A stretch of 64,000 nucleotides of DNA from Streptomyces maremycinicus (GCF_001184025.1 NZ_BBYG01000016.1:434001-498000); one strand, 5' to 3'. Counted from the stretch's first letter, positions 52,260 through 61,964 are shown. A program made the numbers and translations. The notes: generated by a model not told the origin, from the sequence alone.

Positions 52260-53642
52260 ATGGCCTCCCCATCGAAGGCGGGCGCGGCCCTCGCCGCGCT
52301 GCGCGAGGAACTGGTCGGCGACGTGTTCGCCCCGCAGGATCCGGGCTACGACGAGGCCCGTGCGGTCTTCAACGCGATGATCGACCGCCGTCCGGCCGTG
52401 ATCGCCCAGTGCGTGGACGAGGCCGACGTCGTTCGGTCGGTGCGCTTCGCCCGTGACCTGGACCTGGCCGTCGCGGTGCGCGGCGGCGGCCACAGCGTCG
52501 CGGGCATGGCGCTCGGCGACGGGGCCGTGGTGGTGGACCTGCGTCACATGCGCGCGGTCACCGTCGATCCCGCCGCCGAGGCGGTACGGGTCGCGGGCGG
52601 GGCCACGATGAGCGACCTGGACCGCGCCTGCCGGCCCCATGGTCTGGCCACGACCGGCGGGCGGGCCTCCACCACCGGTGTCGGCGGCTTCGTCCTCGGC
52701 GGCGGTACGGGCTGGCTGGACCGCTCGTGCGGGCTGGCCGTGGACAACCTGCTCGGCGTCGAGCTGGTCACCGCCGACGGCCGGCAGGTCCACGCGAACG
52801 CCGACGAGAACCCGGAGCTGTTCTGGGCCCTGCACGGCGGCGGCGGCAACTTCGGCATCGCCACCGCGCTCACCCTGAAGCTGCACGAGCTGCCCGAGTT
52901 CTCCATCGCGCTGCTGCTGTACCTGCCCGAGTTCGGCGCCGAGGTCACCCGCACCTACCGGGACATGATCGAGGCCGGCCCGGACGAGGCGTCCGGCGCC
53001 GTCATCTACCTCACCGGGCCGCCCGAGGAGTTCGTCCCGCCGCATCTGATCGGCACGCTGCTGTGCGGGGTGCTGCTGACGTACGCCGGCTCCGAGGAGG
53101 ACATGCGCAAGCTCGCCGAACCGCTGCTGGCGATGCCGCACGAGAGCGAGGTCGTCGGCGCGATGCCGTACGCCGATGTCCAGTGCATGATCGACGATCC
53201 CCCCGGGATGCGGAACTACTGGTCGGCGGAGTACCTGACGGGCGCCCCGGACGACTTCGTCGACGTCTACTGCGCCCGCGGCCGGGCCCTGCCCGTGCCG
53301 ACCGGCACCATGCACGCCCTGTTCCCGCAGGGCGGCGCGATCGCGGCAGGCCCGCACGAGTACCCGGTGCCCTACCGCGACGCTCCCTGGGGCGTGCACC
53401 CCTTCGGGCTGTGGGAGGACCCCGCGGACGACGAGCGGTGCGTGCAGTGGGTCCGCGACGTCCGGGCCGCCGTACAGCCGTGGAGCACGGGCGCGGTCTA
53501 CCTCAACTTCATCGGCGACGAGGGCGCCGACCGGGTCGTGGCGGGCGTGGGTGAGGCGAACGCCCGGCGGCTCGGGGACGTGAAACGGCGCTACGACCCG
53601 GACAACGTCTTCCGCTTCAACCACAACATCAAGCCGGCCTGA
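52260..53642 (+). CDS. FAD-linked oxidase (PCMH fold with berberine-bridge C-terminus)
   Basis: A 460-aa flavoprotein. The PCMH-type FAD-binding domain has VRGGGHSVAGMALG, where the His can form an 8-alpha-histidyl FAD bond, plus GVGGFVLGGGTGWLDR without the Cys needed for bicovalent attachment. The C-terminal BBE domain ends RRYDPDNVFRFNHNI. The family oxidises alcohols, sugars or natural-product intermediates with O2. GGAAGG precedes the ATG. Substrate unknown; it is monocistronic. Confidence 0.85.
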   Translation: MASPSKAGAALAALREELVGDVFAPQDPGYDEARAVFNAMIDRRPAVIAQCVDEADVVRSVRFARDLDLAVAVRGGGHSVAGMALGDGAVVVDLRHMRAVTVDPAAEAVRVAGGATMSDLDRACRPHGLATTGGRASTTGVGGFVLGGGTGWLDRSCGLAVDNLLGVELVTADGRQVHANADENPELFWALHGGGGNFGIATALTLKLHELPEFSIALLLYLPEFGAEVTRTYRDMIEAGPDEASGAVIYLTGPPEEFVPPHLIGTLLCGVLLTYAGSEEDMRKLAEPLLAMPHESEVVGAMPYADVQCMIDDPPGMRNYWSAEYLTGAPDDFVDVYCARGRALPVPTGTMHALFPQGGAIAAGPHEYPVPYRDAPWGVHPFGLWEDPADDERCVQWVRDVRAAVQPWSTGAVYLNFIGDEGADRVVAGVGEANARRLGDVKRRYDPDNVFRFNHNIKPA

Positions 53643-53653
53643 GCATCCACCAC

Positions 53654-53683
53654 GACAGCCGCCCCGTGCCGGACGCGGCTGTC
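53654..53683. terminator. Terminator after the FAD oxidase gene
   Basis: A 9-bp perfect stem (53654-53662 with 53675-53683) with a 12-nt loop directly after the stop codon. Confidence 0.5.
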
Positions 53684-53715
53684 ACCGGGCCGTTCGCGCA
53701 GGTAGCGTCCGCTGC

Positions 53716-55359
53716 ATGGACAGCCGCACCGATCACCGATTCGACAGCCAGAGCGCCGGCATCACCGTCCGGCGCGCGCTGGAGCTGCCCGGCCTGCGCA
53801 GCGGGCTCCCCGAGATCCTCGCGGGCGCCGACCGGCTGGGCCGCACGGTGCGCTGGGTGCACGCGGGCGAGGTCCCGAACATCGCCTCGCTGCTCAAGGG
53901 CGGCGAGCTGCTGCTGACCACGGGCTACGGCCTCGGCACCCGTCCGGCGGAGCAGCGGGCGTTCGTGCGCACCCTGGCCGAGCGGGGCATCGCGGCCCTG
54001 GTGATCGAGCTGGGCCCGCGCTTCACCCGGCTCCCGGCGGCCCTGGTCGAGACGGCGCGCGCGACCGGGCTCCCCCTGGTGCAACTGCACCGCGAGGTGC
54101 CGTTCGTGACGGTCACCGAGGAGATCCACACCGAGATCGTCAACGGGCACTACGCGCTGCTCCAGCAGGCCGAGGAGGTGCACCGGCGCTGTACCGAAGC
54201 GCTGCTCGGCGGGGGCGGGATACCGCAGGTCCTGGGCATCCTGGCGGACTTCAGCGGCAACCCGGTCTTCCTGGAGACGACGGAGGGCCAGCTCCTGTAC
54301 GCCGCCGGAGCGGGCCCCGAGGGCGCGGACCCGCTCCAGGTGTGGGAGGGCCTTCGCGGGCCGCACAAGGACGCTCCGCCGCCGGCCGGCTCGGTGCTGG
54401 TGGATGTACCCGGGGGCGGGCCGGGGGCGGGTTCGGTGCGCGCCCGGCTCGTGCTGTTGCCCGTGCGCGCCCCTCTCGCACCGGTGCACCGGATCGCCGC
54501 CGAACGGGCGGCCGGGATCCTGGCCGTGGTGCTGATGCAGGCCCGCCAGGAGGAGGAACTCGCGGCACGCGGCCGGGGCGACTTCCTCACCGACCTCGCC
54601 GAGGGCCGGATCGCCGCGGAGGACGCCCCGGCGCAGGCGCGCGTCCTCGGTTTCAAGCCCGGCGGCAGTCCGCTGCTCCCGGTCGTCATGCGGCTCGGCG
54701 ACGGCCTCTCGCCCGGCGGGGGCTGGGCGGTCCTGGCGCGGGCGGTCGCCGAGGAACTGGCGTCAGTGGGGGTGCCCGTGCTGCTGGGCGTGCGGCCGGT
54801 GGAGGGCCGGGTGCCGTTGCTGCTGGGCCTGCGGTCGGAGTCCGAGCGGTCGGCGGTCGCGGACCGGGTCGCGGCGGCGCTGCGGGCCGGGGTGGAGCGG
54901 GCCGGGATGCAGCGGCCGGGAGCCCAGCCGCCGGTGGTGGTGGTCGGGGTGGCGGGCGGCTGGGCGGCCGCCTCGGCGGGTCTGCGGCACGCGGCGGAGA
55001 CCGCGACCGCCGCACAGGGCCTGCCGGACCGCCCCTGGTACGACGCCCGCCGTCTGGACATCGACCTCCTGCTGTGGCGGCTGCGCGACCACCCCGACCT
55101 GGCGGCGTTCGTGGACCGGGCGATCGGCCCGGTCCGCGACCACGACCTCCGCTCCAAGCCGCCCCTGCTGCCCACCCTGGAGACCTACCTGGCGCACGCC
55201 GGCCGCAAGGCGGAGACGGCCCGCGAGCTGCATCTGAACCGCCAGACGCTGTACAACCGCCTCGCCCGCATCGGCGAGTTGCTCGGCACCGACCTCGACG
55301 ACCCGCAGACGGTCCTGGCGTTGAGCCTGGCGCTGCGGGCCCGGCGGCACGTGGCGTGA
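53716..55359 (+). CDS. PucR-family transcriptional regulator
   Basis: A 547-aa protein. The N-terminal PucR domain (about 15-135) has VRRALELPGL, VRWVHAGEVPNIASLLKGGELLLTTG and IAALVIELG. A middle GGDEF-like region follows. The C-terminal HTH is at about 490-545 (LLPTLETYLAHAGRKAETARELHLNRQTLYNRLARI). PucR-type regulators activate purine, amine or sugar catabolism. It is convergent with the glycosyltransferase gene, 4 bp apart. Target and ligand unknown. Confidence 0.88.
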   Translation: MDSRTDHRFDSQSAGITVRRALELPGLRSGLPEILAGADRLGRTVRWVHAGEVPNIASLLKGGELLLTTGYGLGTRPAEQRAFVRTLAERGIAALVIELGPRFTRLPAALVETARATGLPLVQLHREVPFVTVTEEIHTEIVNGHYALLQQAEEVHRRCTEALLGGGGIPQVLGILADFSGNPVFLETTEGQLLYAAGAGPEGADPLQVWEGLRGPHKDAPPPAGSVLVDVPGGGPGAGSVRARLVLLPVRAPLAPVHRIAAERAAGILAVVLMQARQEEELAARGRGDFLTDLAEGRIAAEDAPAQARVLGFKPGGSPLLPVVMRLGDGLSPGGGWAVLARAVAEELASVGVPVLLGVRPVEGRVPLLLGLRSESERSAVADRVAAALRAGVERAGMQRPGAQPPVVVVGVAGGWAAASAGLRHAAETATAAQGLPDRPWYDARRLDIDLLLWRLRDHPDLAAFVDRAIGPVRDHDLRSKPPLLPTLETYLAHAGRKAETARELHLNRQTLYNRLARIGELLGTDLDDPQTVLALSLALRARRHVA

Positions 55360-55363
55360 GGGC

Positions 55364-56491
55364 TCAGATCATCGGCCGGGGCCGCGTCAGCTCGTCGTAG
55401 ACGCTGAGCACCTGGGCGACGGTCTCGTCCTCGGTGGGCCAGTCGGCCGCCTGCCGGGTGCCCAGGTCCCGCAGGAGCGCGGCCCGTGCGGGGTCGTCGA
55501 GGAGGCGTACGGCGGCCGCGGCGAAGGCCTCCGGGTCGTGCGGCGGCACCAGTTCGGCCGCGTCGCCGACGAGTTCGCGGACGCCCCCGGTCAGGGCCGC
55601 GACGAGCGGGACGCGCGCGTGCAGGGCCTGCTGCGCCAGGACCGACCGCGACTCCCCGCCACCGGGCAGCAGCGCGAGGTCGGCGGCGGCGAGCAGTTCG
55701 CTCACGTCGTCGCGTCGCCCCAGCAGCCGGACCGGCAGTTCCTCGTCCTCGATGCGGCGCTGGAGCTCCGCCCGCAGCGGCCCCTCCCCCGCGATCACGA
55801 CCAGCGGTACGGGGTCCAGGGCGCGCCACTTGCGCGCGGCGTCCAGCAGCAGCTGGTGACCGCGGTGACCGTCCAGGGCACCGACGGTCACGAACAACGG
55901 CCGGCCCATGGCGCCGAGTTCGGCCCGGAACTTCGAGGACGGCGGCTCGGACTCCTCGTTCCCCTCGGCCCGGTGGGGCCGGGGCAGCGCCACGGCGGCG
56001 AGCCGCGCGTCGCGCGCGCCGGTCCCGCGGGCCCGGTCGACGAGGTCGGAGGTGGTGCCGAGGACCACGGTCGCCGCCCTCGCGACGCGCCGTTCCAGCA
56101 GTCGCAGCAGATGGGCCCGGGCCCCCTCGGCGTGTGCGCGGTTGTGCCAGGTCACGATGAGCGGCGTGCGCCGGCCGCCGAGCGCGAGGACGGCCCGGAA
56201 CGAGGCGTGCAGCCCGTGCGCGTGGACGAGGTCGGCGTTCGTGCAGGCCGCCCGGAGCGCCGCGACGGACCCCGGGTCGCTGCTGCGCGGCACGTGTACG
56301 TGTTCGGCCCCGGCACCCGTGAAGTCGTAGGTGTCATCCGCCTCGCCGGGGGCGCACACCGTCACCCGCACGCCCCGCGCGACGAGCCCCGCGGCCAGGG
56401 AACGCACGTGCGCGCTGCTGGCGGGGTTGCCGCCGCCCAGCACCTGCACGGTGCGCAGCGACGACTGGCCGTGCGGTGAGTGGCTGCTCAC
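55364..56491 (-). CDS. GT4-family glycosyltransferase
   Basis: A 375-aa GT-B enzyme; GTG at 56491 with AGGAG 10 nt upstream. N-terminal domain: VQVLGGGNPASSAHVRSLAAGL, VHAHGLHASFRAVLAL. C-terminal nucleotide-sugar site: FVTVGALDGHRGHQLLLDAARKW and PLVVIAGEGPLRAELQRRI, with GESRSVLAQQALHARVPLVA near the catalytic Glu. It transfers sugar from a nucleotide donor, probably to an envelope lipid or glycan. It is downstream of the MraY-like gene, so the two may share a pathway. Confidence 0.85.
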   Translation of the reverse strand: MSSHSPHGQSSLRTVQVLGGGNPASSAHVRSLAAGLVARGVRVTVCAPGEADDTYDFTGAGAEHVHVPRSSDPGSVAALRAACTNADLVHAHGLHASFRAVLALGGRRTPLIVTWHNRAHAEGARAHLLRLLERRVARAATVVLGTTSDLVDRARGTGARDARLAAVALPRPHRAEGNEESEPPSSKFRAELGAMGRPLFVTVGALDGHRGHQLLLDAARKWRALDPVPLVVIAGEGPLRAELQRRIEDEELPVRLLGRRDDVSELLAAADLALLPGGGESRSVLAQQALHARVPLVAALTGGVRELVGDAAELVPPHDPEAFAAAAVRLLDDPARAALLRDLGTRQAADWPTEDETVAQVLSVYDELTRPRPMI

Positions 56492-56700
56492 GTGGCCGGG
56501 GCTCCTGGTTCGGCGTCGGACGGTCACGAAGAAACGTACAGAAGTGCCGGGCGGAGGGGTGGACCGCTGGCATTCCTCCACGTACTACCCCCAAGGATGC
56601 CAGCACGTACGGGTGTTCCGTGCCGCCGACCGCCCTGACACCCGGTCACAAGGTCCCGCGCGCCACCCACACGGGTGAGAGAAGTAGGGGTTCCGTTCGA

Positions 56701-57462
56701 TTACCCGAGCGCCGACCTCGCCACCTCGCTCACCCGCTCCCCGTGCACCGCCGCGGCCACCACGGCGGCGGCGTGCGCGATCAGGCCCGCACGGCCGGCG
56801 CCGGCCACCACCGCCGCCCCGAGCAGCGCGCCGAGGGCGTGTGCCCCGCTGTCGCCGAGCATCTCCCGGCCGCCCAGATCGTCGGGCGGCACGGCCGCGG
56901 CGGCTCCGACCGCCACGGCGGACAGCTCGCCCGCAGCACCCGCGCGCGGCAACCCGGGGGCGCCCAGGGCGAGTACGGCGCCGGCGGCCCGGCCGGGCCG
57001 CACGTCCACGAGGTTGACGAAGTGCGCGGCCCCGGCGATCACCACCCCCGCCAGCACCTTGTCCAGGGGCCGTTCCTTGAGCAGCGCCCCCGCCACCAGC
57101 CCGGCCGCCGAGACACCGAACAGCCTCACGGCCCCGCTCGTGATCTCGCCCTCCCGCAGCGCGCCCAGGTGGGCCCGGAAACCCCGGCGCGCGTCACCGG
57201 CGCCGACGACGTCGTCGTACGCCCCGCAGGTCCCTGCCGCGGCCACGGCGAGCGCGGCGGCCGGGGCCGTCCGCCCGGCCACGAGCGCGACGGCCAGGGC
57301 GGCGGCGGGGCCGGAGTACAGCCCGACCGTCCGCCCCGCGTGGTTCTCGCGCTCCCGGCGAGCGCGCCCGCCGGGCGCAGCGGCGCGCAGGGCCGCCGCC
57401 GTCCCCCAGGTCGGTCCGGCCGCCGCCGCGAACGCGGATCCCCGTCCCCTCGGTGTGAACAT
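56701..57462 (-). CDS. Small MraY/WecA-like membrane protein
   Basis: A 253-aa hydrophobic protein with about eight membrane segments. Remnants of the polyprenyl-phosphate sugar-phosphate transferase signature are visible: GAYDDVVGAGDARRGFRAHL (the DD region), FVNLVDVRPGRA (the NxxD region) and REMLGDSGAHALGALLG. Families of this type transfer sugar-phosphate to undecaprenyl phosphate, but this one is short and catalysis is uncertain. The start at 57462 is an ATG after GGGTGAGGG. It lies between recN and the GT4 gene. Confidence 0.7.
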   Translation of the reverse strand: MFTPRGRGSAFAAAAGPTWGTAAALRAAAPGGRARRERENHAGRTVGLYSGPAAALAVALVAGRTAPAAALAVAAAGTCGAYDDVVGAGDARRGFRAHLGALREGEITSGAVRLFGVSAAGLVAGALLKERPLDKVLAGVVIAGAAHFVNLVDVRPGRAAGAVLALGAPGLPRAGAAGELSAVAVGAAAAVPPDDLGGREMLGDSGAHALGALLGAAVVAGAGRAGLIAHAAAVVAAAVHGERVSEVARSALG

Positions 57463-57641
57463 GCCCTCACCCCGGAAAACCCTGGCGGGGCACCGACGCC
57501 CGGTCCGGGCGGGGCCCACGCGGCAAGCCGACGGGGCGGCCGCCACGAGTCACCTCGTACCGCCCGCCCCGTCCGACGTGTGCGCAACCCGCACCCTCCA
57601 TGCCCCGAGCGGCCGCCCCGCCGGGCTGCCGCCGACCGCCG

Positions 57642-59372
57642 CTAGCCGTCGGCTCGGGCCGTGGCCAGCAGCTCCTCGGCGTGCGCCCGGGCCGTCTCGG
57701 AGTCCTCCTGGCCGGCGAGCATCCGGGACAGTTCGCGGATGCGGTCCTCGCCCTCCAGCACCTTCACGCCGGACCGGGTCACCGATCCGTCGTTGGTCTT
57801 CTCGACCAGCAACTGCCGGTCGGCGAACGCGGCGACCTGCGGGAGGTGGGTGACCACCACGACCTGAGCGGTCTTGGCGAGCCGCGCGAGGCGCCGCCCG
57901 ATCTCCACCGCCGCCTTGCCGCCGACACCCGCGTCGACCTCGTCGAAGAGATACGTCGGCACGGGATCCGTACCCGCGAACACGACCTCGACGGCCAGCA
58001 TCACGCGCGAGAGCTCACCGCCGGACGCGCCCTTGGCGATGGGCCGCGGCGGCGCGCCCGGGTGCGGGGCGAGCAGCAGCTCGACCTCGTCCGCGCCGGC
58101 CGGCCCGTAGGCGACCGCACGGCCGCCGACCTCGACGCCCTCCGCGTCCTCGGTCTGCCGGATGTCGAACGACACCCGCGCGTGCGGCATGGCGAGCGAG
58201 GCCAGCTCGGCCGTCACCGCGGCGGCGAACCGCTCGGCGGCCTCCGTGCGCGCGTCCGTCAGCGCCTGCGCCAGCCCGCCGAGTTCGACGCGCAGGGCGT
58301 CCCGCTCGGCGGTCAGCTCGTCGATGCGCTCGTCGTCGCCGTCCAGCTCGGTGAGCCGGGCGGCGCTCCGCTCGGCCCAGGCGAGCACGGAGTCCACGTC
58401 CTGCCCGTACTTGCGGGTGAGCGCGGTGAGCGCGGCCCGCCGCTCCTCGACGGCCGACAGCCGCAGCGGATCGGCGTCGAGGTCGTCGGCGTACCCCGCG
58501 AGCTCGCCCGCCACATCGCCCAGCAGGATCCCGATCTCCCCGATCCGGTCGGCGAGCGCGGCCAGCGCCGGATCGTGCGACCTGACGGCCTCCAGGGCCC
58601 GCTGCGCGCCCGCGACGAGCGTGGTGGCCTCGATGCCCTCGGGGTCCTCCGGGTTACCGGCGAGGGCCGCGTGGGCGGCCGTGGCCGCGGACGACAGCGC
58701 CTCCGCGTGCCCGAGGCGCTCGGCCTCCTCCGCCAGCTCCACGTCCTCCCCGGCGCGCGGTTCGACCCCGGCGATCTCGTCGAGCCCGAAGCGGAGCATG
58801 TCGGCCTCCTGGGCCCGCTCACGCGCCCGGGTGACGATCTCCTCCAGCTCGACGGCGACGGACCGCAGCCGCCGGTAGGCCTCGGTGTACTTGGCGAGCG
58901 GCACGGTCACCGCGTCCCCCGCGTACCGGTCGAGCGCCTGCCGCTGCCGGGACTGCTTCAGCAGCCCCTGCTGGTCGGTCTGCCCGTGGACGGCTACCAG
59001 CTCGTCGGCGAGCTCGGCGAGCACGCCCATCGGCACACTCCGCCCGCCCACGTGCGCCCGCGACCGCCCTTCGGCGGAAACGGTACGGCTGATGAGCAAC
59101 GCCCCGTCGTCGAGCTCGGCCCCCGCCTCCTCGGCCCGTACCACCACCGGGGCGTTCGGGGGCATGGCGATCCGCCCCTCGACGACCGCCTTCTCGGCGC
59201 CGATCCGCACGAGCGCGGGATCAGCGCGCCCGCCCAGCAGCAGCCCGAGGCTGGTGACCACCATGGTCTTGCCCGCGCCCGTCTCACCCGTGACAGCGGT
59301 GAAGCCTGGCGACAGCTCGACGACAGCGTCGTCGATGACTCCGAGCGACCGTATCCGCATCTCCTCCAACAC
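57642..59372 (-). CDS. recN: DNA repair protein RecN
   Basis: A 576-aa SMC-like ATPase. I start at the GTG at 59372 (AAGG 8 nt upstream); a TTG at 59378 is also possible. N-terminal Walker A GETGAGKTMVV, central coiled coil (about 150-370), C-terminal ASGGELSRVMLA signature, then LFDEVDAGVGGKAA (Walker B) and THLPQVAAFAD. It acts early in double-strand-break repair. It follows nadK, as in mycobacteria. Confidence 0.95.
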   Translation of the reverse strand: MLEEMRIRSLGVIDDAVVELSPGFTAVTGETGAGKTMVVTSLGLLLGGRADPALVRIGAEKAVVEGRIAMPPNAPVVVRAEEAGAELDDGALLISRTVSAEGRSRAHVGGRSVPMGVLAELADELVAVHGQTDQQGLLKQSRQRQALDRYAGDAVTVPLAKYTEAYRRLRSVAVELEEIVTRARERAQEADMLRFGLDEIAGVEPRAGEDVELAEEAERLGHAEALSSAATAAHAALAGNPEDPEGIEATTLVAGAQRALEAVRSHDPALAALADRIGEIGILLGDVAGELAGYADDLDADPLRLSAVEERRAALTALTRKYGQDVDSVLAWAERSAARLTELDGDDERIDELTAERDALRVELGGLAQALTDARTEAAERFAAAVTAELASLAMPHARVSFDIRQTEDAEGVEVGGRAVAYGPAGADEVELLLAPHPGAPPRPIAKGASGGELSRVMLAVEVVFAGTDPVPTYLFDEVDAGVGGKAAVEIGRRLARLAKTAQVVVVTHLPQVAAFADRQLLVEKTNDGSVTRSGVKVLEGEDRIRELSRMLAGQEDSETARAHAEELLATARADG

Positions 59373-59516
59373 GGACAAGACCTTACGAGGTCGGGGGGAG
59401 GAAGTGCGACGCCCCCCGGCCCCGGAAGGGGAACCCGCAGGTGAAGAATGTGTATCGACGGTGCCGTGTCACCCGGGTGAGTGGAGTTGCGCCTGGGGCG
59501 CCGGGCGTGCGAACCG

Positions 59517-60422
59517 CTAGTGACGGGCCCCTCGCCACCCGGAGACGGGCAGCGCGAACTTCGCCACCAGCCGGTCCGTGAACGAGGCGTGGTGCAGCCG
59601 GGCCAACCGGACCGGCACCGCTCCCCGCCGCACCTCCACCCGGGCCCCGGCGGGCAGCTCGACGGTCCTTCGCCCGTCGCACCACAGCACGCCCGGCGGG
59701 ATGTGCGGCAGCACCTCCACCGCGAGCACGGAGTCGGGCGAGGTCACCAACGGCTTCGCGAACAGCGCGTGCGCACTGATCGGCACCATCAGCAGCGCCT
59801 CGACCTCGGGCCACACCACGGGTCCGCCCGCGGAGAAGGCGTAGGCGGTCGATCCCGTCGGCGTGGACAGCACGATCCCGTCGCACCCGAAGCCGGTGAC
59901 CGGCCGCCCGTCGATCTCCAGCACGACCTCGAGCAGCTTCTCCGCGCCCGCCTTCTGCACGGCCGCCTCGTTCAGCGCCCAGTCGGTGTGCACGATGTCC
60001 CCGTTGCGGTGCACGACGACATCGACGGTCATCCGCTCCTCGACCTCGTACGCCTTCGTCACCACCCGGTCGACGACCTTGTCGAGGTCGTCGCGCTCGG
60101 CCTCGGCGAGGAAGCCGACGCTCCCGAGGTTGACGCCGAGCATCGGCACCCCGGACGCCCGCGCGAACTCCGCGCCGCGCAGCAGCGTGCCGTCGCCGCC
60201 GAGGACGATGAGCAGCTCACACCCCTCCAGGCACTGCGGAGTGGCCTCGGAGACCAGCTCCACCTCCTCCGGCAGGGGCAGGTCGGCGGCCTCGTACTCC
60301 AGGACGCGCACCCCGATGCCCTCACGCAGCAGCCCCTTGACGACCAGCTCGGCGCTGCGGATGGCCGCGGGCCGCCCGGTGTGGGCGAGCAGGAAAACAG
60401 TACGAGCTCGGTTCTGAGTCAA
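59517..60422 (-). CDS. nadK: NAD kinase
   Basis: A 301-aa kinase with the GGDGTLLRGA motif (about 74-83), the NE/S signature (DWALNEAAVQ), and GCDGIVLSTPTGSTAYAFSAGG. The start is a TTG at 60422 that overlaps the tlyA stop as TTGA. It makes NADP from NAD and ATP or polyphosphate. Together with nrtR, a Nudix hydrolase and an ADP-ribosylglycohydrolase, it gives the window a strong NAD/ADP-ribose theme. Confidence 0.95.
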   Translation of the reverse strand: MTQNRARTVFLLAHTGRPAAIRSAELVVKGLLREGIGVRVLEYEAADLPLPEEVELVSEATPQCLEGCELLIVLGGDGTLLRGAEFARASGVPMLGVNLGSVGFLAEAERDDLDKVVDRVVTKAYEVEERMTVDVVVHRNGDIVHTDWALNEAAVQKAGAEKLLEVVLEIDGRPVTGFGCDGIVLSTPTGSTAYAFSAGGPVVWPEVEALLMVPISAHALFAKPLVTSPDSVLAVEVLPHIPPGVLWCDGRRTVELPAGARVEVRRGAVPVRLARLHHASFTDRLVAKFALPVSGWRGARH

Positions 60423-61234
60423 CGCGGCCCCTCCGCAACTGCACGGTCAACGTCGGCCGGGTCGAGGGCAGGCGCCCCGGCCCGGAGCCACAGAAAGTAC
60501 TCGACATTGCCGGAAGGACCGGGCAGCGGGCTGGCGGTGACGCCCTTCACCCCGAGCCCCAGGTCCCACGCCTTCCCGGCGACGCCCCGCACCGCTTCCG
60601 CCCGCAGCTGCGGACTGCGTACGACGCCCCCGCTGCCGAGCCGTTCCTTCCCCACCTCGAACTGCGGCTTGACCATCATCACCAGGTCCGCGTCCGGCCC
60701 GGTGCACTGGGCCAGGGCCGGCAGCACCAGCCCCAGCGGGATGAAGGACAAGTCCCCCACGACAAGATCCACAGGCTTCCCATCGATCGCTTCAAGCGTC
60801 AACTCGCGTACGTTCGTACGGTCCTTGACGGTGACGCGTTCATCGCTTCGCAGGGACCACGCGAGTTGTCCGTATCCGACGTCGACGGCGACCACGTGCG
60901 CGGCCCCCGCCCGCAGCAGCACATCGGTGAACCCGCCGGTCGACGCGCCGGCGTCCAGCGCCCGCCGCCCCTCCACCACGAGCCCCAGCGGCATGAACGC
61001 GGCCAGCGCGCCGGCGAGCTTGTGCCCGCCCCGGGACACGTAGTCGGGGTCGTCGCCGTCGACGGAGACGACGATCGCGGCCGCCGTCTCGACCTGGGTG
61101 GCGGACTTGGTCGCGACGGTCTTGCCGACGGTGACCCTCCCGGCCGCGATCAGCTGGGCGGCGTGCTCACGCGAGCGCGCGAGCTTGCGGCGGACCAGCT
61201 CCGCGTCCAGACGGCGTCGTGCGACTCCTGCCAC
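60419..61234 (-). CDS. tlyA: 16S/23S rRNA cytidine-2'-O-methyltransferase TlyA
   Basis: A 271-aa protein from the GTG at 61234 (AGGAG upstream). An S4 RNA-binding domain (RRRLDAELVRRKLARSREHA) is followed by the FtsJ-like methyltransferase: LDAGASTGGFTDVLLRAGA (SAM site), LVVGDLSFIPL and MVKPQFEVGKE. TlyA methylates rRNA at the sites that confer capreomycin sensitivity in mycobacteria. It is coupled to nadK. Confidence 0.92.
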   Translation of the reverse strand: MAGVARRRLDAELVRRKLARSREHAAQLIAAGRVTVGKTVATKSATQVETAAAIVVSVDGDDPDYVSRGGHKLAGALAAFMPLGLVVEGRRALDAGASTGGFTDVLLRAGAAHVVAVDVGYGQLAWSLRSDERVTVKDRTNVRELTLEAIDGKPVDLVVGDLSFIPLGLVLPALAQCTGPDADLVMMVKPQFEVGKERLGSGGVVRSPQLRAEAVRGVAGKAWDLGLGVKGVTASPLPGPSGNVEYFLWLRAGAPALDPADVDRAVAEGPR

Positions 61235-61241
61235 GTTCGGT

Positions 61242-61574
61242 TCAGCTCCTGTGTTGATACGACACCGGGGGCGCCGGAGGTCCCGGGCGGGCGTCGAGCG
61301 CGGTGAGCGCGTCGCGCAGCCCCCGGTGTACATCCTCGTACACCTCGACGTGTCCGTCGGTGGCGAGGTGGTCGGCGTCGGCCAGCCGGTCCAGCAGGGC
61401 GTCCACCTCCGCGTTGCCGGTGGGGGTGCGGACCACGCCCAGCGCGGCGGGAGCCGCGGGATCATGCTCCTGCTCGCGCGCCTGCTCCTGCTGCTGCTCG
61501 CGCGCCTGCTCCTGCTCGCCGGGCACGGTCTCCGGGGTGGTCCGCGTCCCCGGCTCCGGCGCTGTGTCGCTCAT
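61242..61574 (-). CDS. Small conserved protein, function unknown
   Basis: A 110-aa acidic protein. The N-terminal half (residues 1-45) is Glu/Gln rich (QEQAREQ repeats) and disordered; the conserved half (about 50-95) has TPTGNAEVDALLDRLADADHL and VYEDVHRGLRDALTAL, a short helical domain. It lies 7 bp upstream of tlyA, so it is the first gene of the tlyA-nadK transcript. It is divergent from the SCP2 gene. Confidence 0.65.
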   Translation of the reverse strand: MSDTAPEPGTRTTPETVPGEQEQAREQQQEQAREQEHDPAAPAALGVVRTPTGNAEVDALLDRLADADHLATDGHVEVYEDVHRGLRDALTALDARPGPPAPPVSYQHRS

Positions 61575-61616
61575 GCGAAGACGCTACCCCGAACGCCTGG
61601 GGTACCGTCGAGCGCG

Positions 61617-61964
61617 ATGGCCACGATCGAGGAGTGCCGCGCCGCACTCGAGAAGCTCTCGGACACGATGCGCAACGCCGAGGGGGACGTGCGGACCGCC
61701 GCCGCCCTGGACCGCTCGGTGAGCTGCCGGATCACCGACCTGAACGTCACGTTCGTCGGCCGGATGACGGACGGCCGGATCGTCGTGCAGGACACCCTGC
61801 AAGGACCCCCGGCTGAGAAAGCCCAGATCAGGCTGGCCATGACCGGCGACGATCTCGTGGCCCTGGTCGCCGGCGAGCTGAACTTCGCGAAGGCCTGGGG
61901 CTCGGGACGGGTGAAGCTGGAGGCGGGCCTGCGCGACCTGTTCCAGCTCAGGAAGCTTCTCTAG
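61617..61964 (+). CDS. SCP2 sterol-binding-domain protein
   Basis: A 115-aa protein formed entirely by an SCP2-type lipid-transfer domain: DRSVSCRITDLNVTFVGRM, ADVRVAM-type strand near IRLAMTGDDLVALVAGEL and KAWGSGRVKLEAGLRDLFQL. SCP2 proteins bind hydrophobic ligands such as fatty acyl-CoA. The ATG at 61617 has a weak upstream site. The last 17 bp overlap the 3' end of the convergent ABC ATPase gene. Confidence 0.8.
   Translation: MATIEECRAALEKLSDTMRNAEGDVRTAAALDRSVSCRITDLNVTFVGRMTDGRIVVQDTLQGPPAEKAQIRLAMTGDDLVALVAGELNFAKAWGSGRVKLEAGLRDLFQLRKLL

Noticed and set aside
59373..59516. LexA box before recN
   Set aside because: The best candidate (CGATACACATTC on the minus strand) has several mismatches to GAAC-N4-GTTC.
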